This document shows positions 8,387-16,610 of a DNA stretch of 53,813 bases, piece by piece. The notes beneath the pieces were generated by a model. That model searched no databases. It was not told the DNA's origin and saw only the letters and a program-made list of their open reading frames with translations. Source of the stretch: an uncultured Prevotellaceae bacterium (GTDB lineage Bacteria; Bacteroidota; Bacteroidia; Bacteroidales; Bacteroidaceae); assembly GCA_902779745.1 (NCBI GenBank), contig CACZCT010000005.1, positions 1 through 53,813 on the forward strand, in the 5' to 3' direction. Position numbers and translations under genes: made by a program. Positions within the stretch are counted from its first letter, which is position 1. Each line of letters opens with the position of its first letter.

Positions 8387-9604
8387 TTAGGGAGCACAGA
8401 GGGCATTACAAACACGGTCCTGGAAGTTGCGTCCCGGATCTGACTTCATAATACCTTGGTTGATAATCGAGAAACATAGTTGGTGTCCATTGGCTGCCGT
8501 GCAATAACCGGCAAGGGCAGAAATGCCTGTCACGGTACCCGTCTTCGCCTTGACATTCTCTTCGGCAAAAGTTCCCTTCATACGTGTCTTCAACGTACCG
8601 TCACGTCCTGCGACAGGCAGGGAGGGTAACAAATGGAGATAGATATTCGAGTTGCGGTAGGCATAACGCAGCAGACGCATCTCCAATTCCGGTGTCACGT
8701 AATTATATAAAGACAGTCCGCTACCATCAGCAATACGATAGGGATTCTTTCCGTTGCCTACTTTCTGGATGAGTTGTTTGACAACACTGGCAGCATCCTT
8801 TGCCTTCGCCGGTCGCCGACCAATAACAGCACCAAGTTGGTAGAACATCGCCTCAGCATAGAAGTTGTCACTGACCTTCATCATACGCTGCAGAATCTGG
8901 TCCATGCTATGAAAACGGCTGCAGAGAATATACGCATCGTTGGGCAGGCTACCTTCGGAAAGCCTGACATTGTCGAGCACGATACCCTCTTCGGAAAGTT
9001 CGTTGACGAAACGTTCCAGAAAAGCAATGTCACGTCCATGGGAAAGGGGCGACAGTTTCGGGTTGTCATCATCCCAGCACCATCCCTCGCCCAACAGGTC
9101 TGCATCCTTCATCGATCTGTCTGCGACAATCCGTCCGCAGATTGTATCCACGCCCATGCGCTGGATGCTCTCAACAAAGGCTTTCATATCGTCAACGTTG
9201 AAGGCAGGGTCGAAGCCTCCCACACAATAGAGGTCACCGTTCAGGGTATGATCCTCCACCGTGCCCGTATAATAGAGCTGGGTGCGGAACTGATAGGAAC
9301 CACCCAAACGGTCCAGTGCCGTGATGGCGGTAACGAGTTTCATCGTAGAAGCAGGACGCATCGCCTGACGCTCATTCACTTTATACAAGACAGAATCGGC
9401 AGTCAGGTCGTAGACAATCATACCTACCATGGAGGTTTCAAACATCTTGTCACACACGAGAGAATCCAACCTGTACTGCACATTCTGCGGCCAAGGCAAC
9501 GCCACTTCTACACTGTCAACACAGAAAGTATCAGGCTCCTCCGTCTGTGCCATCATGCCGACGGAAGCCAACAATAATAGGAATAATAATTTGAATCTGT
9601 TCAT
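8387..9604 (-). CDS. dacB: D-alanyl-D-alanine carboxypeptidase / PBP4-type (S13)
   Basis: Periplasmic low-molecular-weight penicillin-binding protein that trims or cleaves peptidoglycan stem peptides. The 405-residue product has a signal peptide (residues 1-20, ending M-A-Q). It carries all three serine-enzyme motifs: S-T-M-K with Ser86 and Lys89, S-D-N near 250, and K-T-G-T near 353. It is a little shorter than E. coli DacB (about 477), consistent with the compact Bacteroidetes form. It is divergent from nadB, with both promoters in the 90-base gap. The gene symbol is by homology class. Confidence 0.92.
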   Translation of the reverse strand: MNRFKLLFLLLLASVGMMAQTEEPDTFCVDSVEVALPWPQNVQYRLDSLVCDKMFETSMVGMIVYDLTADSVLYKVNERQAMRPASTMKLVTAITALDRLGGSYQFRTQLYYTGTVEDHTLNGDLYCVGGFDPAFNVDDMKAFVESIQRMGVDTICGRIVADRSMKDADLLGEGWCWDDDNPKLSPLSHGRDIAFLERFVNELSEEGIVLDNVRLSEGSLPNDAYILCSRFHSMDQILQRMMKVSDNFYAEAMFYQLGAVIGRRPAKAKDAASVVKQLIQKVGNGKNPYRIADGSGLSLYNYVTPELEMRLLRYAYRNSNIYLHLLPSLPVAGRDGTLKTRMKGTFAEENVKAKTGTVTGISALAGYCTAANGHQLCFSIINQGIMKSDPGRNFQDRVCNALCAP

Positions 9605-9614
9605 AATTTACGTG

Positions 9615-9622
9615 CAAAGATA
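9615..9622 (-). promoter_or_regulatory. -7 promoter box for dacB
   Basis: On the minus strand TATCTTTG, a perfect -7 box, lies 10 bases before the dacB ATG. Its -33 region falls in the heptamer array at 9630-9657, which offers no TTTG on this strand. Confidence 0.6.
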
Positions 9623-9629
9623 AGAAAAA

Positions 9630-9657
9630 GTTTAGAGTTTAGAGTTTAGAGTTTAGA
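9630..9657. repeat. Heptamer tandem array GTTTAGA x4
   Basis: Four exact copies of GTTTAGA plus a partial fifth, between the divergent dacB and nadB promoters. The array occupies the region where both -33 elements should lie. Confidence 0.95.
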
Positions 9658-9666
9658 GTTTTTTTG

Positions 9667-9674
9667 TATCTTTG
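9667..9674 (+). promoter_or_regulatory. -7 promoter box for nadB
   Basis: TATCTTTG, 20 bases before the nadB ATG. The only -33-like sequence is TTTA supplied by a repeat unit at 9645-9648 (18-base spacing). Confidence 0.65.
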
Positions 9675-9694
9675 CAACATAAATTACTACTACT

Positions 9695-11284
9695 ATGGTT
9701 TACAAATACGATTTCTTAGTTATAGGAGCAGGTGTGGCAGGCATGAGTTATGCCCTGAAGGTGGCTCGTGCCAACAAAGGTAAGGTGTGTATGATCTGCA
9801 AGACCTCATTGGACGAGGCCAATACCTCTTTTGCCCAAGGTGGTGTCGCCAGCGTCACCAATATGAAGGCAGACACCTTCGACAAGCACATCGCCGACAC
9901 CATCATCGCCGGTGACTATATCAACGACCACAAGGCAGTGGAACTGGTGGTACGCAATGCACCAGGACAGATTCAGGAACTCGTTAACTGGGGTGTGAAC
10001 TTCGACAAGAAAGAGGATGGACAGTTTGACCTGCACCGGGAGGGGGGACATTCTGAGTTCCGTATCCTACACCATGCAGACGACACAGGAGCGGAAATAC
10101 AGCGCGGACTCATGGAGGCTGTACGCAACCACCCCGATATTGATGTCAAGGAAAACCATTTTGCCGTCGAAATTATCACCCAGCACCATCTGGGTGTCCG
10201 TGTGACACGCCGTTCACCACATATCCAGTGCTATGGTGCCTATGTTCTGAATCCCAAAACACAGAAAGTAGACACCTTCCTATCCAAGGTCACGGTGATG
10301 TGTACAGGCGGTTGCGGTGCCGTCTATCTCACCACCTCGAACCCTGTCATTGCCACTGGTGACGGTATCGCTATGGTCTATCGTGCCAAGGGAACGGTGG
10401 CAGACATGGAGTTCGTACAGTTCCATCCCACCGTACTGCATAATCCCAACGAGACACATCCTGCCTATCTTATTACAGAGGCAATGCGTGGCTATGGCGG
10501 TATTTTGAAACTACCCAACGGTGAGACATTCATGGAGAAATACGACGAGCGCTTGTCACTGGCTCCCCGTGACATCGTGGCTCGTGCCATCGACAAGGAG
10601 ATGAAGATACACGGTATAGACCATGTCTGTCTCGATGTCACCCACAAACCTGCCGAGGAGACACGGCATCACTTCCCGAATATCTACCAAAAATGCCTGT
10701 CGATGGGTATCGACATCACAACCGACTATATCCCCGTCCGTCCTGCCGCCCATTATATGTGCGGAGGTATCAAGGTCGATCTGAACGGTCAGTCAAGTAT
10801 CGAACGGCTCTATGCCCTCGGTGAATGTTCCTGCACAGGACTGCACGGTGGTAACCGTCTTGCCTCCAACTCACTCATCGAGGCTGTCGTCTATGCCGAC
10901 GCTGCTGCAAAGCATTCACTACAACACATCGATGAATATGAGTATAACTTAGAAGTCCCCAAATGGAACGACGAGGGCACGATGACCAATGAGGAAAAGG
11001 TGCTGATTACACAGTCTGTCAAGGAGGTGGCGCAGATTATGTCCAACTATGTAGGTATTGTCCGTTCTGACCTTCGCCTGCATCGTGCCTGGGATCGTCT
11101 GGATATGCTCTACGAAGAAACAGAGCGTCTGTTCAAGCGTGTCAAGGCAAGCCGTGACATCTGTGAGTTACGTAACATGATTAATGTCGGCTACCTCATC
11201 ACCCGCTGGGCACTGGAGCGCAAGGAATGCCGTGGACTGCATTTCACTATCGACTATCCCCTTCATGCTTACGATAAAAAATAA
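9695..11284 (+). CDS. nadB: L-aspartate oxidase
   Basis: First enzyme of NAD synthesis: a cytoplasmic flavoprotein that oxidises aspartate to iminoaspartate for NadA. The 529-residue protein has the FAD-binding GAGVAGMSYALKVA near residue 10, TSFAQGGVASV, the HREGGHSEFRILHH block and GECSCTGLHGGNRLASNSL, all typical of NadB. The RPAAHYMCGGI block separates it from succinate dehydrogenase flavoprotein. nadA and nadC are not in the window. It is followed after 44 bases (an octamer array) by lplA and probably shares a transcript with the glycine cleavage operon. Confidence 0.95.
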   Translation: MVYKYDFLVIGAGVAGMSYALKVARANKGKVCMICKTSLDEANTSFAQGGVASVTNMKADTFDKHIADTIIAGDYINDHKAVELVVRNAPGQIQELVNWGVNFDKKEDGQFDLHREGGHSEFRILHHADDTGAEIQRGLMEAVRNHPDIDVKENHFAVEIITQHHLGVRVTRRSPHIQCYGAYVLNPKTQKVDTFLSKVTVMCTGGCGAVYLTTSNPVIATGDGIAMVYRAKGTVADMEFVQFHPTVLHNPNETHPAYLITEAMRGYGGILKLPNGETFMEKYDERLSLAPRDIVARAIDKEMKIHGIDHVCLDVTHKPAEETRHHFPNIYQKCLSMGIDITTDYIPVRPAAHYMCGGIKVDLNGQSSIERLYALGECSCTGLHGGNRLASNSLIEAVVYADAAAKHSLQHIDEYEYNLEVPKWNDEGTMTNEEKVLITQSVKEVAQIMSNYVGIVRSDLRLHRAWDRLDMLYEETERLFKRVKASRDICELRNMINVGYLITRWALERKECRGLHFTIDYPLHAYDKK

Positions 11285-11286
11285 TC

Positions 11287-11326
11287 CGTTATTACGTTAT
11301 CCCGTTATTCCGATATCACGTTATAA
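11287..11326. repeat. Octamer array CGTTATNN x5 before lplA
   Basis: Five consecutive 8-base units (CGTTATTA, CGTTATCC, CGTTATTC, CGATATCA, CGTTATAA) fill almost the whole nadB-lplA gap and end 2 bases before the lplA ATG. The ribosome-binding region of lplA is therefore made of repeat. A second array of the same unit lies before gcvPA. Confidence 0.9.
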
Positions 11327-11328
11327 CT

Positions 11329-12300
11329 ATGGTTTATATAGCACTGCCAAACTATCAGACAAGGCGACTCTCCTTCTATCTTGCCATGGAGGAATATGTG
11401 GCGAGACATGTGAAGGCAGACGACTGCTTCTTCATGTGGCAGGTGGAACCCAGTGTCATCTTCGGGCGCAACCAATTGATAGAGAACGAGGTAAACCTTG
11501 ACTTCTGTCGCAGACACCACATCCAGACCTACCGCCGGAAGAGTGGTGGAGGATGTGTCTATGCAGATATGAACAATGTGATGTTCTCGTATATTACCAA
11601 CGAGGAACAGGTGGGTTTCACCTTCAACCGCTATATCAACATGATTGTGCTGATGCTCCAGAAACTGGGTGTAGATGCCTCGCCGTCTGGTCGTAACGAT
11701 GTGATGATTGGTAATCGCAAGGTATCGGGTAATGCCTTCTACAAAATCCCAGGACACAGTATCGTACATGGTACTATGCTCTACGATACAGACCTTCTGA
11801 ACATGGTGGGTTCCATTACACCTCCCGGGGAGAAACTCATGTCAAAGGGTATCAAAAGCGTACATCAGCGTGTCACTTTCCTAAAAGACTACCTGGACAT
11901 CAGTTTGCCTGAGTTCAAGGATTTCGTACACCATCATCTCTGTGAAGAAGACCTCACACTTAATGAAGAGGATGTCCGTCAAATAGAACAGACAGAACAG
12001 GAATACCTCTCCGATGAGTTTATTTACGGAAAGAATCCTCACTACACCCTCATCAAGAAACGCCATATCGAGAATGTGGGCGGATTAGAAGCTCGTATCG
12101 AAGTGAAAAATGGCATCATCAAAAGTGTCAATCTAATGGGGGACTTTTTCTTGATTGGCGATCTCGATAACGGACTGCTTCATAAACTAAAAGACGTGCC
12201 CTTGGAGGCCGGAGCTATTAGTCGCCTCTTGCCTGACCGTATTGATGACATCATCTTGAATTTAATGAAAACCGACTTGATAGATTTACTAACTGAATAA
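11329..12300 (+). CDS. lplA: Lipoate-protein ligase A
   Basis: Activates free lipoate with ATP and attaches it to carrier lysines, here most plausibly that of GcvH encoded 1.1 kb downstream. The 323-residue length fits LplA with its C-terminal accessory domain. Visible are VIFGRNQ, the RRKSGGGCVYADMNNVMFSYI block (RRxSGGG signature), GRNDVMIGNRKVSGNAF with the catalytic Lys region, and HGTMLYDTDL. Clustering with gcvTHP and lpdA supports a dedicated role in lipoylating the glycine cleavage complex. It starts right after an octamer array and ends 3 bases before gcvT. Confidence 0.93.
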   Translation: MVYIALPNYQTRRLSFYLAMEEYVARHVKADDCFFMWQVEPSVIFGRNQLIENEVNLDFCRRHHIQTYRRKSGGGCVYADMNNVMFSYITNEEQVGFTFNRYINMIVLMLQKLGVDASPSGRNDVMIGNRKVSGNAFYKIPGHSIVHGTMLYDTDLLNMVGSITPPGEKLMSKGIKSVHQRVTFLKDYLDISLPEFKDFVHHHLCEEDLTLNEEDVRQIEQTEQEYLSDEFIYGKNPHYTLIKKRHIENVGGLEARIEVKNGIIKSVNLMGDFFLIGDLDNGLLHKLKDVPLEAGAISRLLPDRIDDIILNLMKTDLIDLLTE

Positions 12301-12303
12301 TAT

Positions 12304-13410
12304 ATGAATAACAAACGAACCTGTCTCTATGAGAAGCATGTCGCCTTAGGGGCACTGATATCGCCCTTCGGTGGTTTTGATATGCCAATCCAATATACGG
12401 ATATTGTGGACGAGCACCAGGCAGTACGCCAGCATTGTGGTGTGTTCGATGTGAGCCACATGGGTGAAGTGCTCGTCAGCGGCAAAGATGCGGAGTGTTA
12501 TGTCAACTATATTTTCACCAATGACGTACGAGGAATCCCCAACGGGAAAATTCTCTATGGCATGATGTGCTATGAAAACGGCGGTGTGGTAGACGACCTC
12601 TTAGTATATAAGATGGCGGACGACCGTTTCTTCCTCGTCATCAACGCCTCGAACATAGACAAGGACTGGGCATGGATACAACAGCAGGCTACAGGCTTCG
12701 ATATCACACTGGAGCACCAGAGTGATCTGTATGGTGAACTGGCCATACAAGGTCCTGAGGCAGAATATGTAATGGAGGAAGTGTTGGGTATTCCCTGCAA
12801 GGAACTGGCGTTCTATACTTTTAAAATGTTGAATGCCAACTGCCATCTGCCAACAGCCAACAGCTTTATTGTTAGTCGTACCGGCTATACGGGTGAGGAC
12901 GGCTTTGAAATCTATGCCTCTGCGGAATACGTCAATGATTGCTGGGACAAACTCATTGCCGCAGGCGTAAAACCCTGCGGACTCGGTTGCCGTGACACTC
13001 TGCGCTTCGAGGTGGGACTGCCCCTCTATGGTGACGAGCTCTCTGAGAATATCACACCCATCATGGCAGGATTGGGTATCTTCGTCAAACTCGACAAGGA
13101 AGAGTTTATCGGTAAGGAGGCACTTGCCAAGCAAAAGGCAGAGGGTGCTCCCAAAAAACTCATAGGCATAGAGCTCAACGACAAGGCAATACCGCGTCAC
13201 GGCTATGCCGTACTGAATATGGAAGGTGAACCTATCGGTGAGGTAACCACCGGTTATCATACCATATCCACTGATAAGAGTGTCTGTATGGCGTTGATAG
13301 ATACCCAATATGCTAAACTGGATACCGAGGTACAGATACAGATCCGCAAGAAGGTATTCCCTGGTAAGGTGGTCAAAAAGCAATTCTATAACAAAAACTA
13401 TAAAAAATAA
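12304..13410 (+). CDS. gcvT: Glycine cleavage system T protein (aminomethyltransferase)
   Basis: Takes the aminomethyl group from lipoyl-GcvH, releases ammonia and makes 5,10-methylene-THF. The 368-residue protein has FGGFDMPIQY and FDVSHMGEV near the N-terminus, SRTGYTGEDGFEIY in the middle, and CRDTLRFEVGLPLYGDEL, all GcvT hallmarks. Just before SRTGYTGE the loop N-A-N-C-H-L-P-T-A-N-S is encoded by a heptamer array and seems longer than in relatives known to me. Second gene of the operon, with 6 bases to gcvH. Confidence 0.96.
   Translation: MNNKRTCLYEKHVALGALISPFGGFDMPIQYTDIVDEHQAVRQHCGVFDVSHMGEVLVSGKDAECYVNYIFTNDVRGIPNGKILYGMMCYENGGVVDDLLVYKMADDRFFLVINASNIDKDWAWIQQQATGFDITLEHQSDLYGELAIQGPEAEYVMEEVLGIPCKELAFYTFKMLNANCHLPTANSFIVSRTGYTGEDGFEIYASAEYVNDCWDKLIAAGVKPCGLGCRDTLRFEVGLPLYGDELSENITPIMAGLGIFVKLDKEEFIGKEALAKQKAEGAPKKLIGIELNDKAIPRHGYAVLNMEGEPIGEVTTGYHTISTDKSVCMALIDTQYAKLDTEVQIQIRKKVFPGKVVKKQFYNKNYKK
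12835..12862. repeat. In-frame heptamer array in gcvT
   Basis: GCCAACT, GCCATCT, GCCAACA, GCCAACA: four 7-base units encoding residues of about 178-187, a surface loop just before a conserved strand. One base differs among most units, so it is old or relaxed rather than freshly expanded. Confidence 0.85.
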
Positions 13411-13416
13411 GATATT

Positions 13417-13797
13417 ATGGCAAAAGTAATTGAAGGACTCTTTTATAGCGAGTCGCATGAGTATGTGAGAGTAGAAGGTAACTTTGGTTTCATCGGTATT
13501 ACCGACTATGCACAGAACGCTTTGGGTAATGTGGTGTATGTGGACATGCCGGACGTAGACGACGAAGTAACGGCAGGTGAGGAGTTCGGTGCTGTAGAGA
13601 GTGTCAAGGCTGCCAGCGACCTGATTTCTCCTGTCAGCGGTACTGTCGTAGAGGTGAACGAGGCATTGGACGACCAGCCAGAGTTAATTAACCAGGATGC
13701 CTTCGCCAACTGGATCATCAAGGTTGAGATGAATGACAAGAGCGACCTCGACAACCTGATGGATGCCAAGGCATACACCGCATTCTGTGAGAAGTAA
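13417..13797 (+). CDS. gcvH: Glycine cleavage system H protein (lipoyl carrier)
   Basis: Small lipoyl carrier that shuttles the aminomethyl group between GcvP, GcvT and LpdA. The 126-residue protein has the lipoylation site ESVKAAS with Lys64, preceded by the GEEFGAV strand, and the LINQDAFANWIIKVE block. Length is normal. It lies between gcvT and gcvPA. lplA upstream is the likely source of its lipoyl group from exogenous lipoate; no lipoate synthase is visible here. Confidence 0.97.
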   Translation: MAKVIEGLFYSESHEYVRVEGNFGFIGITDYAQNALGNVVYVDMPDVDDEVTAGEEFGAVESVKAASDLISPVSGTVVEVNEALDDQPELINQDAFANWIIKVEMNDKSDLDNLMDAKAYTAFCEK

Positions 13798-13804
13798 GCT
13801 TTTT

Positions 13805-13836
13805 CGTTATACCGTTATATCGTTATTACGTTATTA
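13805..13836. repeat. Octamer array CGTTATNN x4 before gcvPA
   Basis: CGTTATAC, CGTTATAT, CGTTATTA, CGTTATTA: the same octamer as before lplA, 2.5 kb away in the same operon. It fills the gcvH-gcvPA gap and ends 5 bases before the ATG. Confidence 0.92.
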
Positions 13837-13841
13837 CGCTG

Positions 13842-15176
13842 ATGTATAAGTATTTCCCCCACACCGACGAAGACCAGAAAGAGATGCTAGCTAAGGTGGG
13901 TGTGAAGAGCCTTGACGATCTTTACGCTCAGATTCCAGAAAGCATCCGTTTCAGAGACGATTATGAGATTCCTCTAGGGGCTAGTGAGATGGAAGTGCGC
14001 CAAGCATTTGAGAAGTTAGGAAATCAAACAAAGCAACTTACCTGTTTTGCGGGCTATGGTGTCTATGACCACTATTCACCGTCAGTCATTCCCAATCTGC
14101 TGTCGCGCTCCGAGTTCTTGACTTCCTACACCCCCTATCAGGCAGAAATCTCACAAGGCACGTTGCACTATATATTCGAATACCAGAGCATGATGGCAGA
14201 ACTGACAGGTATGGACATCTCCAATGCTTCCATGTATGACGGTACCACCGCCTGTGCTGAAGCAATGATGATGGCTGTAGCCGCAGGAAAGAAACAGAAC
14301 AAAGTGCTTGTGTCGGAGACCTTGAATGCCAATACACGCAAAGTGCTTGACACTTATGCACTACATCAGGGCATAGAACTAGTGACCATTCCCGCTGAAG
14401 ACGGCGTAACAAAACTCTCAACCCTCAACGCTCAACTCTCAACGCTTGATGGTGTGGCAGGTGTCATCGTGCAACAGCCAAACGCTTGTGGTATCATTGA
14501 GGACTTTTCTGGTTTTGCCGATGCCTGTCACGACAACAAGGCTCTTTTTGTCATGAATAGTGTCGCTGCCGACCTTGCCGTATTGAAGACACCAGGTGAA
14601 TGGGGTGCCGACATCGCCGTGGGTGATGGTCAGAGTTTGGGTATACCCATGCAGTGGGGAGGTCCTTACGTGGGTTATATGTGCTGCACGGAGAAACTCA
14701 TCCGTAAGATGCCGGGACGTATCGTGGGGATGACAAAAGACAACCGCAATCAGCGTACCTTCGTACTAACACTACAAGCTAGAGAGCAGCACATACGTCG
14801 CCAGAAGGCCACGTCGAATATCTGTAGTAACCAGAGTCTGATGGCATTGTGGGTGACAATTTACCTGTCACTGATGGGTAAGGAGGGATTAAAGGAGGCT
14901 GCTGAGTTGAGCTATGCAGGTGCCCACTATCTTTGTGACAAAATGCTGGCAACTGGTCATTTCTCTCTTGTTTATAATCAGCCCTTCTTTAATGAATTCC
15001 TTATTCAGTATGATGGGAATATGGATCAACTTTTCTCTACCTATATAATGAATGGCATTCTTCCTGGCATCCGTATGACAGATGGGAACCTGCTAATTGC
15101 TGTGACAGAAAAGCGGACAAAAGAAGATATAGACCGTTTTGTCGATTTGCTTCCACTTGTAGGTGGATTACACTAA
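13842..15176 (+). CDS. gcvPA: Glycine decarboxylase P protein, subunit 1
   Basis: N-terminal half of the split PLP-dependent glycine decarboxylase; it works as a heterodimer with gcvPB. The 444-residue length is usual. It begins Y-K-Y-F-P-H-T-D and contains CFAGYGVYDHY, LTSYTPYQAEISQGTLHYIFEYQS and NASMYDGTTACAEA. Also present are GDGQSLGIPMQWGGPYVG and REQHIRRQKATSNICSNQSLMAL, all family blocks. Residues 190-203 (KLSTLNAQLSTLDG) are encoded by a heptamer array. gcvPB follows after 17 bases. Confidence 0.95.
   Translation: MYKYFPHTDEDQKEMLAKVGVKSLDDLYAQIPESIRFRDDYEIPLGASEMEVRQAFEKLGNQTKQLTCFAGYGVYDHYSPSVIPNLLSRSEFLTSYTPYQAEISQGTLHYIFEYQSMMAELTGMDISNASMYDGTTACAEAMMMAVAAGKKQNKVLVSETLNANTRKVLDTYALHQGIELVTIPAEDGVTKLSTLNAQLSTLDGVAGVIVQQPNACGIIEDFSGFADACHDNKALFVMNSVAADLAVLKTPGEWGADIAVGDGQSLGIPMQWGGPYVGYMCCTEKLIRKMPGRIVGMTKDNRNQRTFVLTLQAREQHIRRQKATSNICSNQSLMALWVTIYLSLMGKEGLKEAAELSYAGAHYLCDKMLATGHFSLVYNQPFFNEFLIQYDGNMDQLFSTYIMNGILPGIRMTDGNLLIAVTEKRTKEDIDRFVDLLPLVGGLH
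14417..14444. repeat. In-frame heptamer array CTCAACN x4 in gcvPA
   Basis: CTCAACC, CTCAACG, CTCAACT, CTCAACG, followed by the related CTTGATG. Because 7 is not a multiple of 3, each three units (21 bases) return to frame; the product is the L-S-T-L-N-A-Q-L-S-T peptide in a loop before a core strand. Confidence 0.92.
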
Positions 15177-15193
15177 TAAATAGTCGTAAGATT

Positions 15194-16606
15194 ATGAACA
15201 ACAGATTATACGGAAACCTAATCTTCGAACTCTCGAAAGAGGGTCGCAAAGGGTATTCACTACCAAAGAACAATTTCGGCAGTTACGAGATTCCTGCTTC
15301 GTTGCGTCGTGCAGAAAATGCACAGTTGCCCGAATGCGACGAATTCACCGTGGTGCGCCACTATACAAATCTTTCTAACAACAACTTCGGTGTCGATACG
15401 GGTTTCTATCCTCTCGGCTCTTGCACAATGAAGTACAACCCTAAAATCAATGAAGAGATAGCCGCCCTGCCGCAATTCCAGAACTTACATCCCCTACAGC
15501 CCGCATCTACGACGAAGGGAGCATCGGCTGTTGTTTCACTTTTGGAGCGTTCTCTTTGTGCCCTGACAGGGCTTGCCCACTTCACCTTCAAGCCCTATGC
15601 CGGAGCACATGGTGAACTCACTGGATTGATGATCATCGACAACTATCATCGGTCTCGTGGCGATATGCAGCGCAAGAAAGTCATTGTCCCAGATTCGGCC
15701 CATGGCACCAATCCCGCTTCCGCTGCTGTCTGCGGACTGGAGATTCTGGAGGTGAAGTCGACAACTGACGGTCTCGTCGATCTAGAACATCTAGAGCATC
15801 TGGTTAATCTAGAGGGACCATCCATCGCTGCGATGATGATGACCAACCCCAATACCCTTGGTCTCTTCGAACGTGACATCCCCAAGATTGCAAAGATGAT
15901 TCACGACTGTGGCGGACTGATGTATTATGACGGTGCCAACCTGAACCCCATGCTGGGTGCCTGTCGCCCTGGCGACATGGGCTTCGACGTAATGCACATC
16001 AACCTCCACAAGACCTTCTCCACGCCTCATGGCGGTGGCGGACCTGGTGCCGGTCCTGTGGGTGTCCGTGAGGGCTTGCAGGAGTTTTTCCCCTTCGTAT
16101 CACCTTATCAGGGTAACTTCGGTGTGATGATGCGCGCTTTGGCATACATCCTCTCATTAGGACGCGACCAGATCAAGATGGTAGGTCCCCTTGCCACCCT
16201 TAATGCCAACTATATCAAGGAGTCATTGAAGGATGTCTATGAGTTGCCTATTGACGGACTATGTTGTCATGAGTTCGTCTTCGACGGACTGAAGGACAAG
16301 TCGACGGGTGTCACCACGATGGATGTAGCGAAACGCCTGTTGGACTACGGCTATCATGCCCCCACGATATACTTCCCCTTGCTCTTCCACGAGTCGCTGA
16401 TGATAGAGCCTACGGAGAATGAGTCGAAGGAGACACTTGACGGTTTCATTGCCGTGATGCGCAAAATTGCCGAGGAGGCAAAGACGAATCCTGAATTGGT
16501 GAAGTCGGCGCCTCACAACACGCCCATCGGTCGTGTGGATGATGTCCTGGCTGCCAAACATCCCGTCGTCACCTACCGCCAATTGCTAACCACTAACAGC
16601 CAATAG
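15194..16606 (+). CDS. gcvPB: Glycine decarboxylase P protein, subunit 2
   Basis: C-terminal, PLP-binding half of glycine decarboxylase. The 470-residue protein contains NNNFGVDTGFYPLGSCTMKY, PYAGAHGELTGL and VPDSAHGTNPASA. The INLHKTFSTPHGGGGPG block carries Lys273, the expected PLP-binding residue. The family's MIEPTENESKETLD block lies near the C-terminus. The last residues and the stop codon come from a heptamer array (16579-16606), so the C-terminal tail is repeat-derived. lpdA starts 4 bases later. Confidence 0.96.
   Translation: MNNRLYGNLIFELSKEGRKGYSLPKNNFGSYEIPASLRRAENAQLPECDEFTVVRHYTNLSNNNFGVDTGFYPLGSCTMKYNPKINEEIAALPQFQNLHPLQPASTTKGASAVVSLLERSLCALTGLAHFTFKPYAGAHGELTGLMIIDNYHRSRGDMQRKKVIVPDSAHGTNPASAAVCGLEILEVKSTTDGLVDLEHLEHLVNLEGPSIAAMMMTNPNTLGLFERDIPKIAKMIHDCGGLMYYDGANLNPMLGACRPGDMGFDVMHINLHKTFSTPHGGGGPGAGPVGVREGLQEFFPFVSPYQGNFGVMMRALAYILSLGRDQIKMVGPLATLNANYIKESLKDVYELPIDGLCCHEFVFDGLKDKSTGVTTMDVAKRLLDYGYHAPTIYFPLLFHESLMIEPTENESKETLDGFIAVMRKIAEEAKTNPELVKSAPHNTPIGRVDDVLAAKHPVVTYRQLLTTNSQ
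16579..16606. repeat. Heptamer array forming the end of gcvPB
   Basis: CCAATTG, CTAACCA, CTAACAG, CCAATAG: four 7-base units that encode Q-L-L-T-T-N-S-Q and provide the TAG stop. Confidence 0.75.
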
Positions 16607-16610
16607 CCTT

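Noticed and set aside
8774..9577. A 267-codon plus-strand frame opposite dacB
   Set aside because: Antisense to a gene with all three PBP motifs; no independent support.
12601..13458. A 285-codon minus-strand frame opposite gcvT
   Set aside because: It runs across the gcvT-gcvH junction in antisense and has no recognisable product.
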